From: Hexactinellida sp. DTS-2022
Taxonomy: Eukaryota; Porifera; Hexactinellida
Direction: 5' to 3'
DNA: 64,000 bases
Assembly: GCA_028753945.1 (NCBI GenBank)
Contig: JAPNXP010000009.1
Location: 4,092,001 to 4,156,000, forward strand
A program made the position numbers and the translations under genes. The first letter of the stretch is position 1, and the number at the start of each line of letters is the position of its first letter. Below, in pieces: positions 11,486 to 21,626 of the stretch. The notes beneath the pieces are model-generated. The model ran no database searches. It saw nothing but the letters and a program-made list of their open reading frames with translations, and was not told where the DNA came from.

Positions 11486-12003
11486 CATAGATGCATTATA
11501 CGTAACGTATAACGTATATATGGTGCCATTATACGTTAGGTGAACGTATAATGCCATCATACGTTAGAGGATCATATGGTCAAAACGTATAATCATCATA
11601 CGACGTATAACGTATAATGATTTTATACGATTTTCATTATACGTTCATCATACGTTCATTATACGTTCATTATACGTTCATTATACGTTACCATACGTTA
11701 TCATACGTTCATCATACGTTATCATACGTTCATTATACGTTCATTATACGTTACCATACGTTATCATACGTTCATCATACGTTCATTATACGTTACCATA
11801 CGTTATGTATCGAAGAAACCTGTCTTCCTTAGCATCACTAATAGTCACGTTTTAGTTTTTACTAAATTGACTAAATTCAGTTTCATCGTATGATGGTATC
11901 ATACGTTGGCCATTTGTTATACGTTGATTATACGCTCGAACGTATATATGATCCATTATACGCTCCCCGAACGTATAACGTATGATCGTATAATGCATCT
12001 ATG
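11486..12003. mobile_element. hAT-like MITE made largely of ~11-bp CATTATACGTT repeats
   Basis: Inverted termini CATAGATGCATTATACG (11486-11502) and CGTATAATGCATCTATG (11987-12003) are perfect over 17 bp. They are bounded by exact 8-bp duplications GAATATCT (11478-11485, 12004-12011), the hAT pattern. The inside is unusual: 11635-11805 holds about 16 head-to-tail units of 10-11 bp (CATTATACGTT, CATCATACGTT, ACCATACGTT), and inverted copies of ATACGTT fill most of the rest. The 71-codon frame across the array is a repeat artefact. The motif also continues the terminus itself (TTATACG), suggesting the array grew from terminal sequence. Confidence 0.9.
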
Positions 12004-12011
12004 GAATATCT

Positions 12012-12883
12012 TGGATAGTAATATCATGCATAAATATGTGATTGACTTAAGCAAAAATAAATGACCATTAGAAGTAAACTGATGGAAGCCAAATTGGATT
12101 AATCAAAGTATGCAATCTCGGAAAAATTTAGGTGAAGATTAAATCTCCAAAACACAAATTGACCTATGAGGAAGCAGTTGGAGGTACGTTTTTGATAATA
12201 CCTGGCGCAGACTAAAAATTAAAATTGTTAAATTTTGAAGAGAAATACACTACAATATAAAGTATAATGTGACAAATTTGTGTCGACTGAATCAAAATAG
12301 TAGGAGTAAAATCCAAATTAATTCCTACGTGAGGCAATAATCCCATGAATCGTAACGTGTGCTTCATTTTATGCTGCCTTCTCATCTAAAATTGTGGGCG
12401 ATTCGGACAAAAACTAATGAGTTATTCCCAAATACACTCAAACCTCCCATATCCGGGCACTTTTAACGAAGGATGCCCTTAACTGGAATTTCCCCGCATC
12501 TCAGAAAGTGTCTTGTCCATATTTTTATCATTAAACGTGATTATTAGTAAAATGAGTACATATTTAGTTTGACTATACATCAATAAGGGTTGCCGTTTGG
12601 AAGGTTGAATCCATAGCCTACTCTATATAAGGCCTACCATCAAAGCTAATATTTTGCACCAAGGATGTAGTAGTGTATGATATTATTATTGACCCATAGT
12701 TATTTACATTTATCTCAGTACAGTTAGAAATATTTTAAATTTAGTTGATCAACTTGTTACTGATTTTTGTTAATTTTTAGTACTTAATTAATACAATTCT
12801 CCTTCCACCGATATTTTAAGCACTTCCTAGTACTATATTTGACTTTGTTTCTCTTTAATAGTTAGATATTTAATTTTTTCTCA
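12012..12883. other. No gene; one Tc1/mariner-type end
   Basis: AT-rich. At ~12430 TACACTCAAACCTCCCATAT begins a sequence matching the right end of the mariner-type MITE at 34578-34886, in inverse orientation. I could not find its partner end, so this is probably half an element. Nothing else is evident before the THAP exon at 12884. Confidence 0.45.
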
Positions 12884-13200
12884 ATGCCGAACTGTTCTGC
12901 CCCTGGTTGTAGGGGTAATTATACCCCAGAAGAGCGCGTCCCAGTTTTTAACTTCCAGATGGTCCACCTGAGTACGACATGACTGGATACGTGCTCTCCA
13001 TCGTGAGGATATTTCTGACCTCAAAATGGTGTATGTGTGTGCTAAGCATTTTCCGAAGGAAGATATTCAATATTTTCACACGGTATCCAGAGGATGGCAC
13101 ATCCTATGAGGTCCAGCGAGGAAGACCCAAATTAAATCCTGGCGCTGTCCCCTCTCTCCTTCCTGGTTGTCCGTCTTATTTTAAGCAGTACTACACACTA
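12884..13200 (+). pseudogene. P-element-like THAP exon, copy D (N-terminal fragment)
   Basis: ATG at 12884 starts MPNCSAPGCRGNYTPEE, continues in another frame with WIRALHREDISDL and VCAKHFPKEDI (complete THAP ligand set), and then shows the family linker GRPKLNPGAVPSLLPGCPSY near 13115-13175. At least two frameshifts. Everything after the linker is absent. THAP is a zinc-dependent DNA-binding domain; the linker motif ties the fragment to the P-like family of copies B, E and G. Confidence 0.82.
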
Positions 13201-13230
13201 AAATTTCACACTATACTTTACCTACACTAG

Positions 13231-13735
13231 GAGTCACAAATCTATGATATTCACGGAATTTTTTTTTGAAAAACTCCCCCGATTTCCTCAGCACGAGTCT
13301 CTAGCGTGAGTGGGTGACGCTTAGCGGCCATTACAAAGAATACTAAGCTGCTCAAAAGTAAAGCATGTTACTCAAGAGAAATAATCTTCGGTGGAGTGCC
13401 CCGATATGTGAATGGCGCCCCGATACGCGGGGTTATTTTTAATGGGAAAAAACAAATTCCCAACCGACTGCCCCTATACGAGGAGTGCCCCGATACGCGG
13501 GCTTCTACTGTAATAATATCGAGTGACCCCTTGTTCTCGGCTATGCTCACTGAGTGCGAATACACGATTAGAAACACTCTAAATATCATTTGTCGAACAA
13601 AATTATGCATTGTTCCATATTCCTGCTTAATTAATTTAACCAAATACCCTCAAAGTTATTTTCATTCGTTATTTTAACACCTATAATCCTTCAACACTTT
13701 AATCAAAAATTATGGAACCTTTTAATTAATTCTAC
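13231..13735. other. No gene; GC-rich MITE remnant at 13395-13515
   Basis: Two copies of CCCCGATACGCGGG-type sequence and two of GGAGTGCCCCGATA lie in 13395-13505, ending CTTCTACTGTA. This looks like the right part of a Tigger/pogo-type MITE (ends CAGTAGAAG...). The partner end was not found. Overlapping open frames on both strands follow from the local GC content and are not genes. Confidence 0.4.
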
Positions 13736-14768
13736 AGTAAAGCCTCCTTTTAGTTTAGGCAACACTTTGGGGAATGCTGAAATGTGTTCCTAATATGGAG
13801 GTGTCCCTTGATAAGAGTTCTGCCTTTTAGGAGCCAATCATAAACTTTGTAAGGTGTATGAATGTATGTTATAAACATGCTCAATACGTACACTAACCTG
13901 CCAAAAGTATTTGAACAGCAATAATTTGTATTCATAAATTAATGCTTATAGTAGCATAGTATTAAGATTATTAGATGTTTCAACATGGCTATTTTGATAA
14001 ATGCGAGATTATTCGAGATAACCTAAAATTGAAGATTTTCACATAAATCTCGTCAAATCCCATTTTAGAGGGTCGATATGTGTATAATTATACTAGAGGA
14101 GTTGAACGAGGGGTCACTAGATTCGATAGGCCCACAATTTGAGAATGGAATGTTCCCACATTCCTGACATACTTTTAATACATTCCAGCGTTGCTATGGA
14201 AAAATTTTCTCCAAATGTTTTCATGTGATATATCAAATTGCTGGAAATTTTACGCTGAGTACAATTATGGTGATTATAAGTTGATTAGATTTGATTTGTG
14301 AAAGTTAGTTACGAAAATGTCGGCAATTTACTATGAAATGGCCGACACTGCCACACGTGTAAAAAATTCCCCAAAAACTGATTATAGCGGATTTTGGATA
14401 TGTTATTCTACGAAAAATTCCGCTTCTAATGATACTAAAATACGCTTTGTATGAATTTTCTCTAGGTATGACCCATTTTGGAATTTTAACGACCAGATTA
14501 TAAGTGCATAATTTCAAACCAATTCGATTATTTTCTACTGAGATACACACATTTTATTAGTGCCACTTGTGCAAGAATTGGCACCTGGCAGAGACACTTG
14601 TACCAATTCATGTATATTGGCTAAAATGACTTGATATTATGATAAATACGAATTTTCCTGAATGATAGGTCCATCTGAATGGTTAAGTGACATTTGGGAC
14701 ACAAAAGGGTGTTCCCTGTTCACACTAGGGAGGTGTTCCTTAATGGGAGGTGTTCCCTAATGGCGGTT
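13736..14768. mobile_element. Tigger/pogo-type MITE remnant with nested REP1
   Basis: The left end TACAGTAAAGCCTCC and the right end GGCGGTTTACTTG form an inverted pair. Both carry GTGTTCC/GGAACAC-type subterminal repeats (GGGAGGTGTTCC repeated at 14730-14760). This matches the CAGT...CCTCC ends common to pogo/Tigger MITEs. No transposase. REP1 copy 2 is nested at 14285-14504. The right end has drifted, so the border is approximate. Confidence 0.55.
14285..14504 (+). repeat. REP1 interspersed repeat, copy 2
   Basis: Aligns with 1-219 over its full length at roughly 85% identity by eye. Ends at GACCAGATTATAAG like the other copies. Nested in the Tigger-type remnant. Confidence 0.8.
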
Positions 14769-14819
14769 TACTTGAATATTCTTTGTTATTAGCAATAAAT
14801 GGCCTAAAGTTGTTCGAAT

Positions 14820-15104
14820 TATAGTGTGGACTGGAGCAAATGCGTCTTGTGCCAAATAGATACTTCAGAAAAACTTAGATGTCCACTTAATTCGAAGCAA
14901 AAAGATCTTGGTATGAAACGCTTTGTAACAACATCCGACAGTTTTATCAGCTCAAATGCAGTCCGCATTAATGAAAATCAAATGCGTTAATAAATTACTT
15001 ATGGAAAATGAAGACCTGACAAATTTATTCATAGAAAATCTAGCTAAGTGGCATAAATAATGCCGAAATATGTTTAACAATCAGCAGCTGGAGAGAGCTA
15101 AAAG
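14820..15104 (+). pseudogene. N-terminal fragment of a TGCDT/CXC-family protein
   Basis: Reads WSKCVLCQIDTSEKLRCPLN from about 14833, then after frameshifts NLFIENLAKWHK and RNMFNNQQLERAKRK up to 15104. A KCxxCQ motif followed by C-P and a W-H-xxC/F-N-xxxxxRAxKRK segment is, as I recall, how a large family of uncharacterised cnidarian, sponge and mollusc proteins begins. The same family's C-terminal part lies at 40867-41890. The frame stops at the palindromic MITE that begins at 15105. Function unknown; pseudogene. Confidence 0.6.
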
Positions 15105-15229
15105 AAAAATCCAAATTGCAGCCTGTGCCGACGCATGTTCCTTTGGAGGCACTATATTTTGTTGGTTGTTTATTGATAGTGCCTCTAAAGGAACATGCTG
15201 TCGGCGCAGGCTGCAATTTTGGATTTTTT
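15105..15229. repeat. Palindromic MITE, copy 1
   Basis: Two ~51-bp arms, AAAAATCCAAATTGCAGCC... and its inverse, are separated by ~20 bases. They include TGTGCCGACGCATGTTCC and GGAACATGCTGTCGGC. It would fold as one long hairpin and sits in the coding fragment ending at 15104. A second copy is at 20650-20946. Confidence 0.85.
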
Positions 15230-15587
15230 TCGCCAAGTCATCAACGCCCAAGGTGTGAAGAACCATTTGTTAATTGGTCGATGTCACAAGGAACGGTAGA
15301 TAAATTTGAAGTTTGTTTCTATCTTAAACCATCTTGAGTTTAATGCCATTCATTCATTATGTATTGATAATAAATTATATTATTAGTTATTTATTTTAGC
15401 AATGTTATTCACGGTTGAGTTGAATTAAGTCAACAAATTCCTTATATTATATTATTTAATTTAATCCATTGTATAGTAATACTATAATTAAATAGAAGCC
15501 AGCTGGAATTTATAAGTTAGATCAATATAATTATCGCAAGTTGAATCACTAGAGTAGGATTTAACAAAGCTAAATCAATATAATTAT
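15230..15587. other. No clear feature
   Basis: Possible short continuation of the broken TGCDT-family frame up to ~15340, then AT-rich sequence. Direct partial duplication TTAGATCAATATAATTAT / TAAATCAATATAATTAT at 15519 and 15574. Confidence 0.35.
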
Positions 15588-15850
15588 TACAAGTTGAAAC
15601 AATAGAATTAGATTTAACACTTTTACTGAAATTGAAGTGTGAGTAAACAAAGAAATTATAACCCCCATTTATGGCAGAAATTAAACCATTTATTGAAAAT
15701 TTTCTTCACCCATTAGACGCAGAATTTTATGATGAATCCAAAAATGAAATATAATTTGGGGGTTTAGTAAAACATTTTTTTAGTTATGGACCAGACAAAT
15801 TTTGAAAGGTGTCAAAAATTTGTTAATCAAAAATTGTAACCCCAGGTGCA
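15588..15850 (+). repeat. Long inverted-repeat arm (pairs with 19536-19790)
   Basis: Similar in inverse orientation to 19536-19790. Best blocks are ATAGAATTAGATTTAACAC (~15602) and AATCAAAAATTGTAACCCCAGG (cut here: AATCAAAAATTGTAACCC) ending GGTGCA near 15850. Either two inverted copies of one old repeat or arms of an old composite; no common target duplication was found. Confidence 0.6.
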
Positions 15851-16794
15851 AATTAGACGGTCCCATCGCACCTACATGCCAAGTTTCAGCCCAACAACTA
15901 TAAAGCTCTGTCCAGGGAACCGTCTACGGAGAAAAAATATAGAAAAAAAAAGACAGTGATGAATTTGGATTTTCTCTCTTTTGATGGTCACATGACACCT
16001 CCATATATGGGCATTCGTGTTTATATCAAGGGGAACCATTTGGTTTAGAGTGATTTTTTGACTTTGCACTGATTTCGAGATGATATATCAATGTTATTAG
16101 TAATTTAGAGCTAAGCTCTGGAGTCTCCCGTTTAGGAGTTAAAAAATTGCATTTGTCATCAAAATTGGTAACATTCACACTACCATATATGGCAATGTCG
16201 AAAACGGTGCGTCCTAGGCTCACAAAATGTATTATTTACATATGGGAAACCATGTGTGCTGATCATTTTTCACTAGTGCTACTTATATTTATCTCTTTTC
16301 CTCTCTGAGTCTGAGTTACAAATTTGTTCAGAATCCGTACCCTAAAGATCGCCAAAGGGCTATAACTTTTGAAATTTGAAATATCCACTTTTTGCGAAAA
16401 TTTTTATTGAGTTTTGCAAAGATTTCCTCAGACTATCATATTTCTAAATATAGAAACAATGTTATCAAAATTACTAGTTAATTTACCATGTTCAAGACCA
16501 TTGGTGTAATAAAACCGAGTTAGAAAATGAATTGGCCGCTCCACTAAAGCGTTCATAACTCTGAAATAATTGTCGAATCGATGAAAACTAAACTCCCATC
16601 GAAAGATAACATCCTTACGCAGTGTGTGTAAAAATATTGAAAAAATTTGAGCATTTTTAACTTTGGGCGGAACCAGCGTTCATTTCTGGACCATTTGGGA
16701 GTATTTTTTTTACTTTTCATAATTTACTAGCTCTACAACAGTGGATAAACCGTTTAAACATATAGGAAGAAAATTATATTCCGGTACAATACTA
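15851..16794. other. No gene seen
   Basis: AT-rich, two weak minus-strand frames of 65 codons without motif. Contains CCATATATGG twice (about 15992 and 16183), each in a similar context (CACCTCCATATATGGGCA; CACTACCATATATGGCAA), possibly old duplicated sequence. Confidence 0.35.
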
Positions 16795-17740
16795 TAGTTT
16801 TGGCTAATCAATATCAGAAACTAAAATAAATATTTATGATCTAAAATACACTCATTTACAGTTTATTGCATTAAACACTACTTCTATATACGTAGTATAT
16901 AGATCCAGAAGAAAAAAATTACTAAAATCGGTCTAGAACTAATTCTTTTGGTATTTTTGCTCTTTTTTAAAATATTAACGCCTATTATGACGAAATTTTT
17001 CAAAAAATCACTAAAACGGACAAAGTGAGTTTGCGCCAACATTCGCCCAGAGGTTTATATACCAGACATCATGTTAAATCCTCTTCTCTCGTATATTTTA
17101 TGAGTAGATCTGTGATTTGTCGGGTTGTATAAGCTTTTCGATGCATTCTTCACATTTTATGACCTAATCGTGACGAAATTCCTTGAAAATCCAAGAAAAG
17201 AGGGGGTTTTTTACCGATTTTTTTTTAAACATGAAAAAAATATACAGTCAGGTTCTTTTATTATGAACATTCAAGGGACCAAAAATTGTGTTCATAATAG
17301 AGAGACTTCATAATAAGCGATCTCAACTTAATACAAACCCTATGTAAGTTGTTAATTGGGACCGTAGGGTTTGTTCATAATAAAAAATCTTCATAATAAG
17401 CAGACGAAATCTTGTTCATAATAAGCAGACCTGACTGTACTTCTAAATTTGATAGAGCTTATACAACCCGACAAATCACAGATCTGTTCATGAACTATAC
17501 GATAGAATAACATTCAACTTGATATCTTGTATATACACTTCTGTGGGAATGTTGGCGCAAACCCTCTAGGGTATAGGAATTTAACATTACGAAATCTGAA
17601 AAATTAATTTTCGAATAAAGTATTTGTCAAATGGAAATTTCAATGGTTGTTTCATTATATACTATGTATAAGTATTCTACAGTAAAACAATGGATAAGCT
17701 GAGACCATAATTTTTTGCTGATATTGATTAGCCTTATACC
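16795..17740. mobile_element. Palindromic foldback element (~0.95 kb)
   Basis: Inverted arms: GGCTAATCAATATCAG at 16802-16817 and its exact inverse at 17718-17733. An inner block of 29 perfect bases sits at 17107-17135 and 17456-17484 (GATCTGTGATTTGTCGGG core). Between them GTTTGCGCCAACATTC is also inverted (17028-17043 / ~17551-17566). The loop holds a Tigger-type MITE. No coding sequence. Target duplication not resolved. Confidence 0.75.
17245..17437. mobile_element. Tigger/mariner-type MITE, 193 bp
   Basis: Ends CAGTCAGGTTCTTTTATTAT and ATAATAAGCAGACCTGACTG are inverted, flanked by TA at 17243-17244 and 17438-17439. Internal GTTCATAATA/CTTCATAATAAGC motifs repeat. A related GTCAGGCCTGCTTATTATGA lies at about 31700. 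Confidence 0.88.
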
Positions 17741-18075
17741 ATATTGTCTGCAATCCTTAATTTGTATCCATATGCTATGTATAATGCTATATCTACTAAT
17801 TATAATACTTAGTCATATCTATATGTGCTACATTCACATATCAAGTGACTTTTTGAGGGAGAGTCGCCGCACGTGGTACCCCCCTATTTCTTCCCAGATC
17901 TCCGGACCAATGTTTTTGCCTCTTGAAGTCGACAGAATTTGGTCCACTAGTCCGATTTTCAAAAACTCTGTGATTTTCTCTAGATCTAAAAATGTACACG
18001 CGATTGAGCTTGGCGTTTTTGCTTAATAGATATCATAGATCCACTAGATTAATATACAACATTTTCCGCCCACCT
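17741..18075. other. No assignable gene; upstream of integrase fragment
   Basis: A plus-strand frame covers 17715-18026. Its second half includes GCCGCACGTGGTACC and proline-rich residues, but I recognise no domain. From ~18020 the sequence aligns with copy II of the integrase gene (ATAGATCCACTAGAT versus CAGATCCAGTAGATG). Confidence 0.35.
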
Positions 18076-18190
18076 GATAATCCCCTCGAAGTGTCAGCAA
18101 CATTCGATGAGTCTCGAACTTCTATTCAGCAATCAGTCTTGGACAGTATCACTTTTGAACAACTCTATCAGAAGATATGATTGATATGAA
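18020..18190 (+). pseudogene. Ginger-like integrase gene, copy I, exon fragment a
   Basis: NPLEVSATFDESRTSIQQ, VLDSITFEQLYQK matches NPLEVVSNIYESRTSTQQ, AMDSINFEQLKNK of copy II (43466-43600, minus). The exon end aligns with the copy II splice donor CAAG|GTAACA, but here the donor has decayed to AAAGTTAAAAC. The integrase core found in copy II is absent upstream, so copy I is truncated at its 5' side. Its intron runs to 21855 and is full of later insertions. Confidence 0.78.
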
Positions 18191-18531
18191 AGTTAAAACC
18201 AATGGGTTTATTGAACTTATGGCGATATTTAATTTTACCTACTACACAGCAGGGCTGGATTCAATGAAATTTTTACTGTGCCGACTATACAGTGGCCCAG
18301 TTCAAATCTTACTGTCTTGGTTCGTTATTTTTATTAATATTACTGCCAACTATATTAAAGTATTGTGGCCCAGTTCTAAAATGACTTCCTTGGTTAGTTA
18401 TTATTAGTCCTTGTCCTATCCACAGAACAGAGTTGTATAACTAAGAGCCCAAATTTCTGGATAGGTTTCTCAAGGGTTAAAGATGAGTTGACTGAATTAG
18501 ACCTGAAAATCTAGGCAGAAAATCAGATTTT

Positions 18532-19520
18532 CTAGGACTGGAATAAGACCGAATGGAATAATACCGAAAAAATATAAGGGCTGGAATCAGTGGCGCAAAT
18601 TTTTCATGTTCAGCGCAACTGTCGTGGGTAGCCGACAAAAAATTCATTTGGCTCTCAATTTATCTTCACCATTTTCATACTTTGCATTATGAAAGAATGC
18701 CTGAAGTTTTTATAATATAGTATTTTATGCAAGCAGCAAGCAGATGTGGCGAAGGCTGAATCAATTAGACTTGAGAAGGAGGCAGAGAGAGAGGAAGCAG
18801 TGGTCAAGTTGAAGAGAAGACATGAGGCAGCTGTTGAAAGGAATGAGAAAAGGTCAAAGTGATGATTTATATTCTGTGACATTAAAATTTATCGATTAAA
18901 TTTGTTAAGAAATTGTATTTTTAACTAAAAATATCAAAGAAAATTCTGTCGTGGGTGCCCTGGCACCCAGGGCACCCACGGCTTTTGCGCCCATGGCTAG
19001 AATAAGACCGAATAATATAAGGGCTGCTCTATGTTTAGAATATGTGTTTGTAAAATAAAAGTGAAACCTCGACTTTCTAAGCGTGAATTATGGTTCATTG
19101 AGAAAACACTCGACTATCTAAATGTGTGTAATGATTCATCGAGAAAACACTCGCCTTTCTAAGTGTGATGTATTGGTCATGGAGAAAACACTGGCCACTC
19201 TCATTGTCATTTATGGAGAATGATCAAAACACTCGACTATCTAAGCGTGTCTAATGATTAATTGAGAAAACACTCGCCTTTCTAAGTGTCTTGTATTAAT
19301 CATCTAGAAAACACTCGCCACTCTCATTGTCTTTTATGGAGAATGGTTAAAACGCTCGCCTTTCTAAGTGTCCAATATTGATCAGGGTGAAAAGCAGCCC
19401 TTATTTTTTTCGGTCTTATTCCAGCCCTTAAATTTTTCTGTCTTATTCCATTCGGTCTGATTCCAGTCCGCATTTAAATTCGGTCTTATTCCAGTCCGTA
19501 TTTTTTTCGGTCTTATTCAG
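18532..19520. mobile_element. Foldback element with GGTCTTATTCCAG-type arms and inner tandem repeat
   Basis: Arms repeat GGACTGGAATAAGACCGAA / TATAAGGGCTG on the left and the inverse (CAGCCCTTA, TTCGGTCTTATTCCAG, several times) on the right to ~19520. Between 19060 and 19380 is a tandem array of ~45-60 bp units (GAGAAAACACTCGCCTTTCT, AAGTGT) in a higher-order repeat of about 150 bp. A hAT element is nested in the left arm at 18588-18995. No coding sequence of its own. Confidence 0.75.
18588..18995. mobile_element. Non-autonomous hAT element, 408 bp, carrying coding-like sequence
   Basis: Ends CAGTGGCGCAAA and TTTGCGCCCATG are inverted. Duplications GCTGGAAT (18580-18587) and GCTAGAAT (18996-19003) match 7 of 8. 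Inside, plus-strand bases ~18735-18862 read QADVAKAESIRLEKEAEREE followed by AVVKLKRRHEAAVERNEKRS-K-stop. This is a clean, charged helical C-terminus behind a possible acceptor (TTTTATGCAAGCAG). It looks like a captured last exon or a relic of the parent element's protein. Confidence 0.85.
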
Positions 19521-19535
19521 GTTTCACTTACAGAT

Positions 19536-19790
19536 GTGCACCTGGGGTCACGATTTTTGATTACATTTTTGGACAGATTTTACACCTGATAAATATCACA
19601 AAATGAATAATAAATATTCCCCGAATTTTCAATTTATATGAATTCGATAGAGAATTTAATTCTACACCCTTTAACAGTGCACGAATTTTCAAATTGGGCC
19701 ACAATTGAGTTGCAAATTACCTTTGTTTACTAACAATTCTGTTCATTTGAAAGTGCTAAATCTAATTCTATTATTTCAACTTGTGATAAT
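19536..19790 (-). repeat. Long inverted-repeat arm (pairs with 15588-15850)
   Basis: Inverse of 15588-15850. Recognisable blocks are TGCACCTGGGGTCACGATTT at the left and GTGCTAAATCTAATTCTATT near 19754. Identity is moderate, implying an old pair. Confidence 0.6.
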
Positions 19791-20649
19791 TATGATGATT
19801 CAACTTGTAATATCGCGAAGGCTTATATTTTATAATTGAAAACTAACATTTTACATTACATAACAACGACAGATTCAGTGAATTTATTTCATTCTACAAG
19901 AATTATTTTGTACTATTAACTGTATTAGATTAAAATATACATAGTCATATATAATATATTGAGAAGCATCCAGTTAGTTTATAGGGATTGTCGAATGTGC
20001 TGAATTCAAATTTTGTAGCCAAATTCATATACAATTACCATTTATAACAATTAATTAAACTTAATAGATGTAAGTTGACCATGAAATTGGTGTTAAATTA
20101 TTAATATTAATTAATAATTATGAAGTTTACTTATGCATCGATCATCGGCGTTTGTTTTAAAAAACCTCGCTACATTCAACCGATTGTTTTTTTATGTTTG
20201 TAAAAAACTCCATCGGTAGAAACTAGCCAGGTATTTAATACTAACGCCGATCTTCGGTGGATAAGTAAATTCATAGGTATTTATACTAATTAGTTTAATA
20301 TATTAAATCTCAGAGATGATACAAGTATTCCAAATTATCAATTGATCCTTATGCCACGTGACACCTTCAAATGGGTCTTGAGTCTTGACACCTTGAGGTA
20401 ATAATGACATAGTAAAAAAATGTTATACAATTTTGTGAATTATACATTTCGAAAGGTTTGCTTGGTGTTGGGTGAACACCCAACGCACTCATAGAAAATG
20501 CGACTCATCACCTATTATAGTCTTCTGAAACTTGAATATCTCTGAAATGAAGTGAGCTAATAAAAGAAAACTTCCACCACTCTAAGGGTCGTTGCCTTCG
20601 GAAACACCTTTCTGAATGGTTTAACAGCTTAATAGTGATGACGTGACCA
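19791..20649. repeat. Dispersed repeat, inverse copy of ~34240-34560; otherwise no gene
   Basis: AT-rich. About 20320-20430 (ATTGATCCTTATGCCACGTG, then CACCTTGAGGTAATAATGAC) matches the inverse of 34470-34540 (GTCATCATT ACCTCAAGGTGT, GTGGCATGAGGATCAATTG). No coding sequence or clear ends. A minus frame of 77 codons at 20508-20741 spans the MITE border and is not a gene. Confidence 0.5.
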
Positions 20650-20946
20650 AAGAATCTAAAATTACACCTAGTATGCCGACAGCATGTTCTTTTGAAGACA
20701 CCATCAGTGACGGCGCTAGCCCGGTACCACTGGTGGGGCACAAGTGGAGCGTAACCTGCCTCAGGTGGGGCACACTAACATTAATTTAGGCTTGTTCCCA
20801 ACCTCAGGTGGGGCACGCTCAAATTCAAGTGGGGCCCACCTGGCCCCACCATCCCGCCGCCCCTGGACACCATCAATTAACCAGCCATCAAAAGATAGTG
20901 TCTTCAAAGGAACATGCTGTCGGCACAGCTGCAATTTGGGATTTTT
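20650..20946. repeat. Palindromic MITE, copy 2, split by a hAT element
   Basis: Second copy of the hairpin at 15105-15229. Left arm has TATGCCGACAGCATGTTC; right arm has GGAACATGCTGTCGGCACAG and ends TTGGGATTTTT. The hAT element 20705-20865 separates the arms. Confidence 0.8.
20705..20865. mobile_element. GC-rich non-autonomous hAT element, 161 bp
   Basis: Ends CAGTGACGGCG and CGCCGCCCCTG. Exact 8-bp duplications GACACCAT at 20697-20704 and 20866-20873. Inside, CTCAGGTGGGGCAC-type units repeat three times. Inserted in the palindromic MITE. Confidence 0.92.
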
Positions 20947-21097
20947 AATTTAATTACTTTTACCATTACTAATATCGTATAATTCGAATTCGAATTCCAA
21001 TTATACTGTTCAAGTCCAATCCCAATTACAATTACGTTCTTTCCCACTAATTTAGCTACAATCAATTTCAAACTATTTTGAATCTTTAATTGATGTA

Positions 21098-21279
21098 CAG
21101 TGGAACCCCGGAATTAATGTCACTCTCGGGACCGATAAAAACGGGCTAACTTTAGGGGTGTCCGTAATTGTGAAATAACTTATGTTAATATCTACTATAT
21201 GAAGTTAAATTGGACTTAAGAAAGCAGGATTATCGGAGTGGGCGCTATTTCGGGAGGACTGTCAAGCGGGGTTCCACTA
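21098..21279. mobile_element. Tigger/mariner-type MITE, 182 bp
   Basis: Ends CAGTGGAACCCCG and CGGGGTTCCACTA with TA on both sides (21096-21097, 21280-21281). No coding sequence. Confidence 0.85.
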
Positions 21280-21283
21280 TATG

Positions 21284-21432
21284 CAGCGACGTCGGAAGCG
21301 GTCAGGCCAGTCAGGCCATGGCCTGACCACTTTTATAAAGTGGCCAGGCCAATAGCCTTACCACTCTTACGTCACTAGTTAGGCCGGTCAAGCCATGGCC
21401 TGATCACTTTATAACTGTTTCCGCCGGCCCTG
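21284..21432. mobile_element. Probable small hAT element, 149 bp
   Basis: Left end CAGCGACGTCGGAAGCGG and right end CCGCCGGCCCTG are roughly inverted. Inside, GGTCAGGCC / GGCCATGGCCTGACCAC repeats form palindromes. It abuts the MITE at 21098-21279. Flanks share only TATATG-like bases, so the duplication is uncertain. Confidence 0.5.
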
Positions 21433-21626
21433 ATATGTATACATGTAGAATACCCGAAACCGACAACTTTATTAGGTTTTATCTGATATATAATAATTCA
21501 AACGTATATATAATAACGAACTTCAGTTGAAATTGTAACTTTATTTGGTATTACAATTATAATTCCATAATTATGATATAAATATAATTGACTGTAATTA
21601 AATTAATTACAATTATAAATGAAATT

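Noticed and set aside
11617..11832. 71-codon frame rich in YTFIIRYH
   Set aside because: Translation of the ~11-bp repeat array; no independent coding signal.
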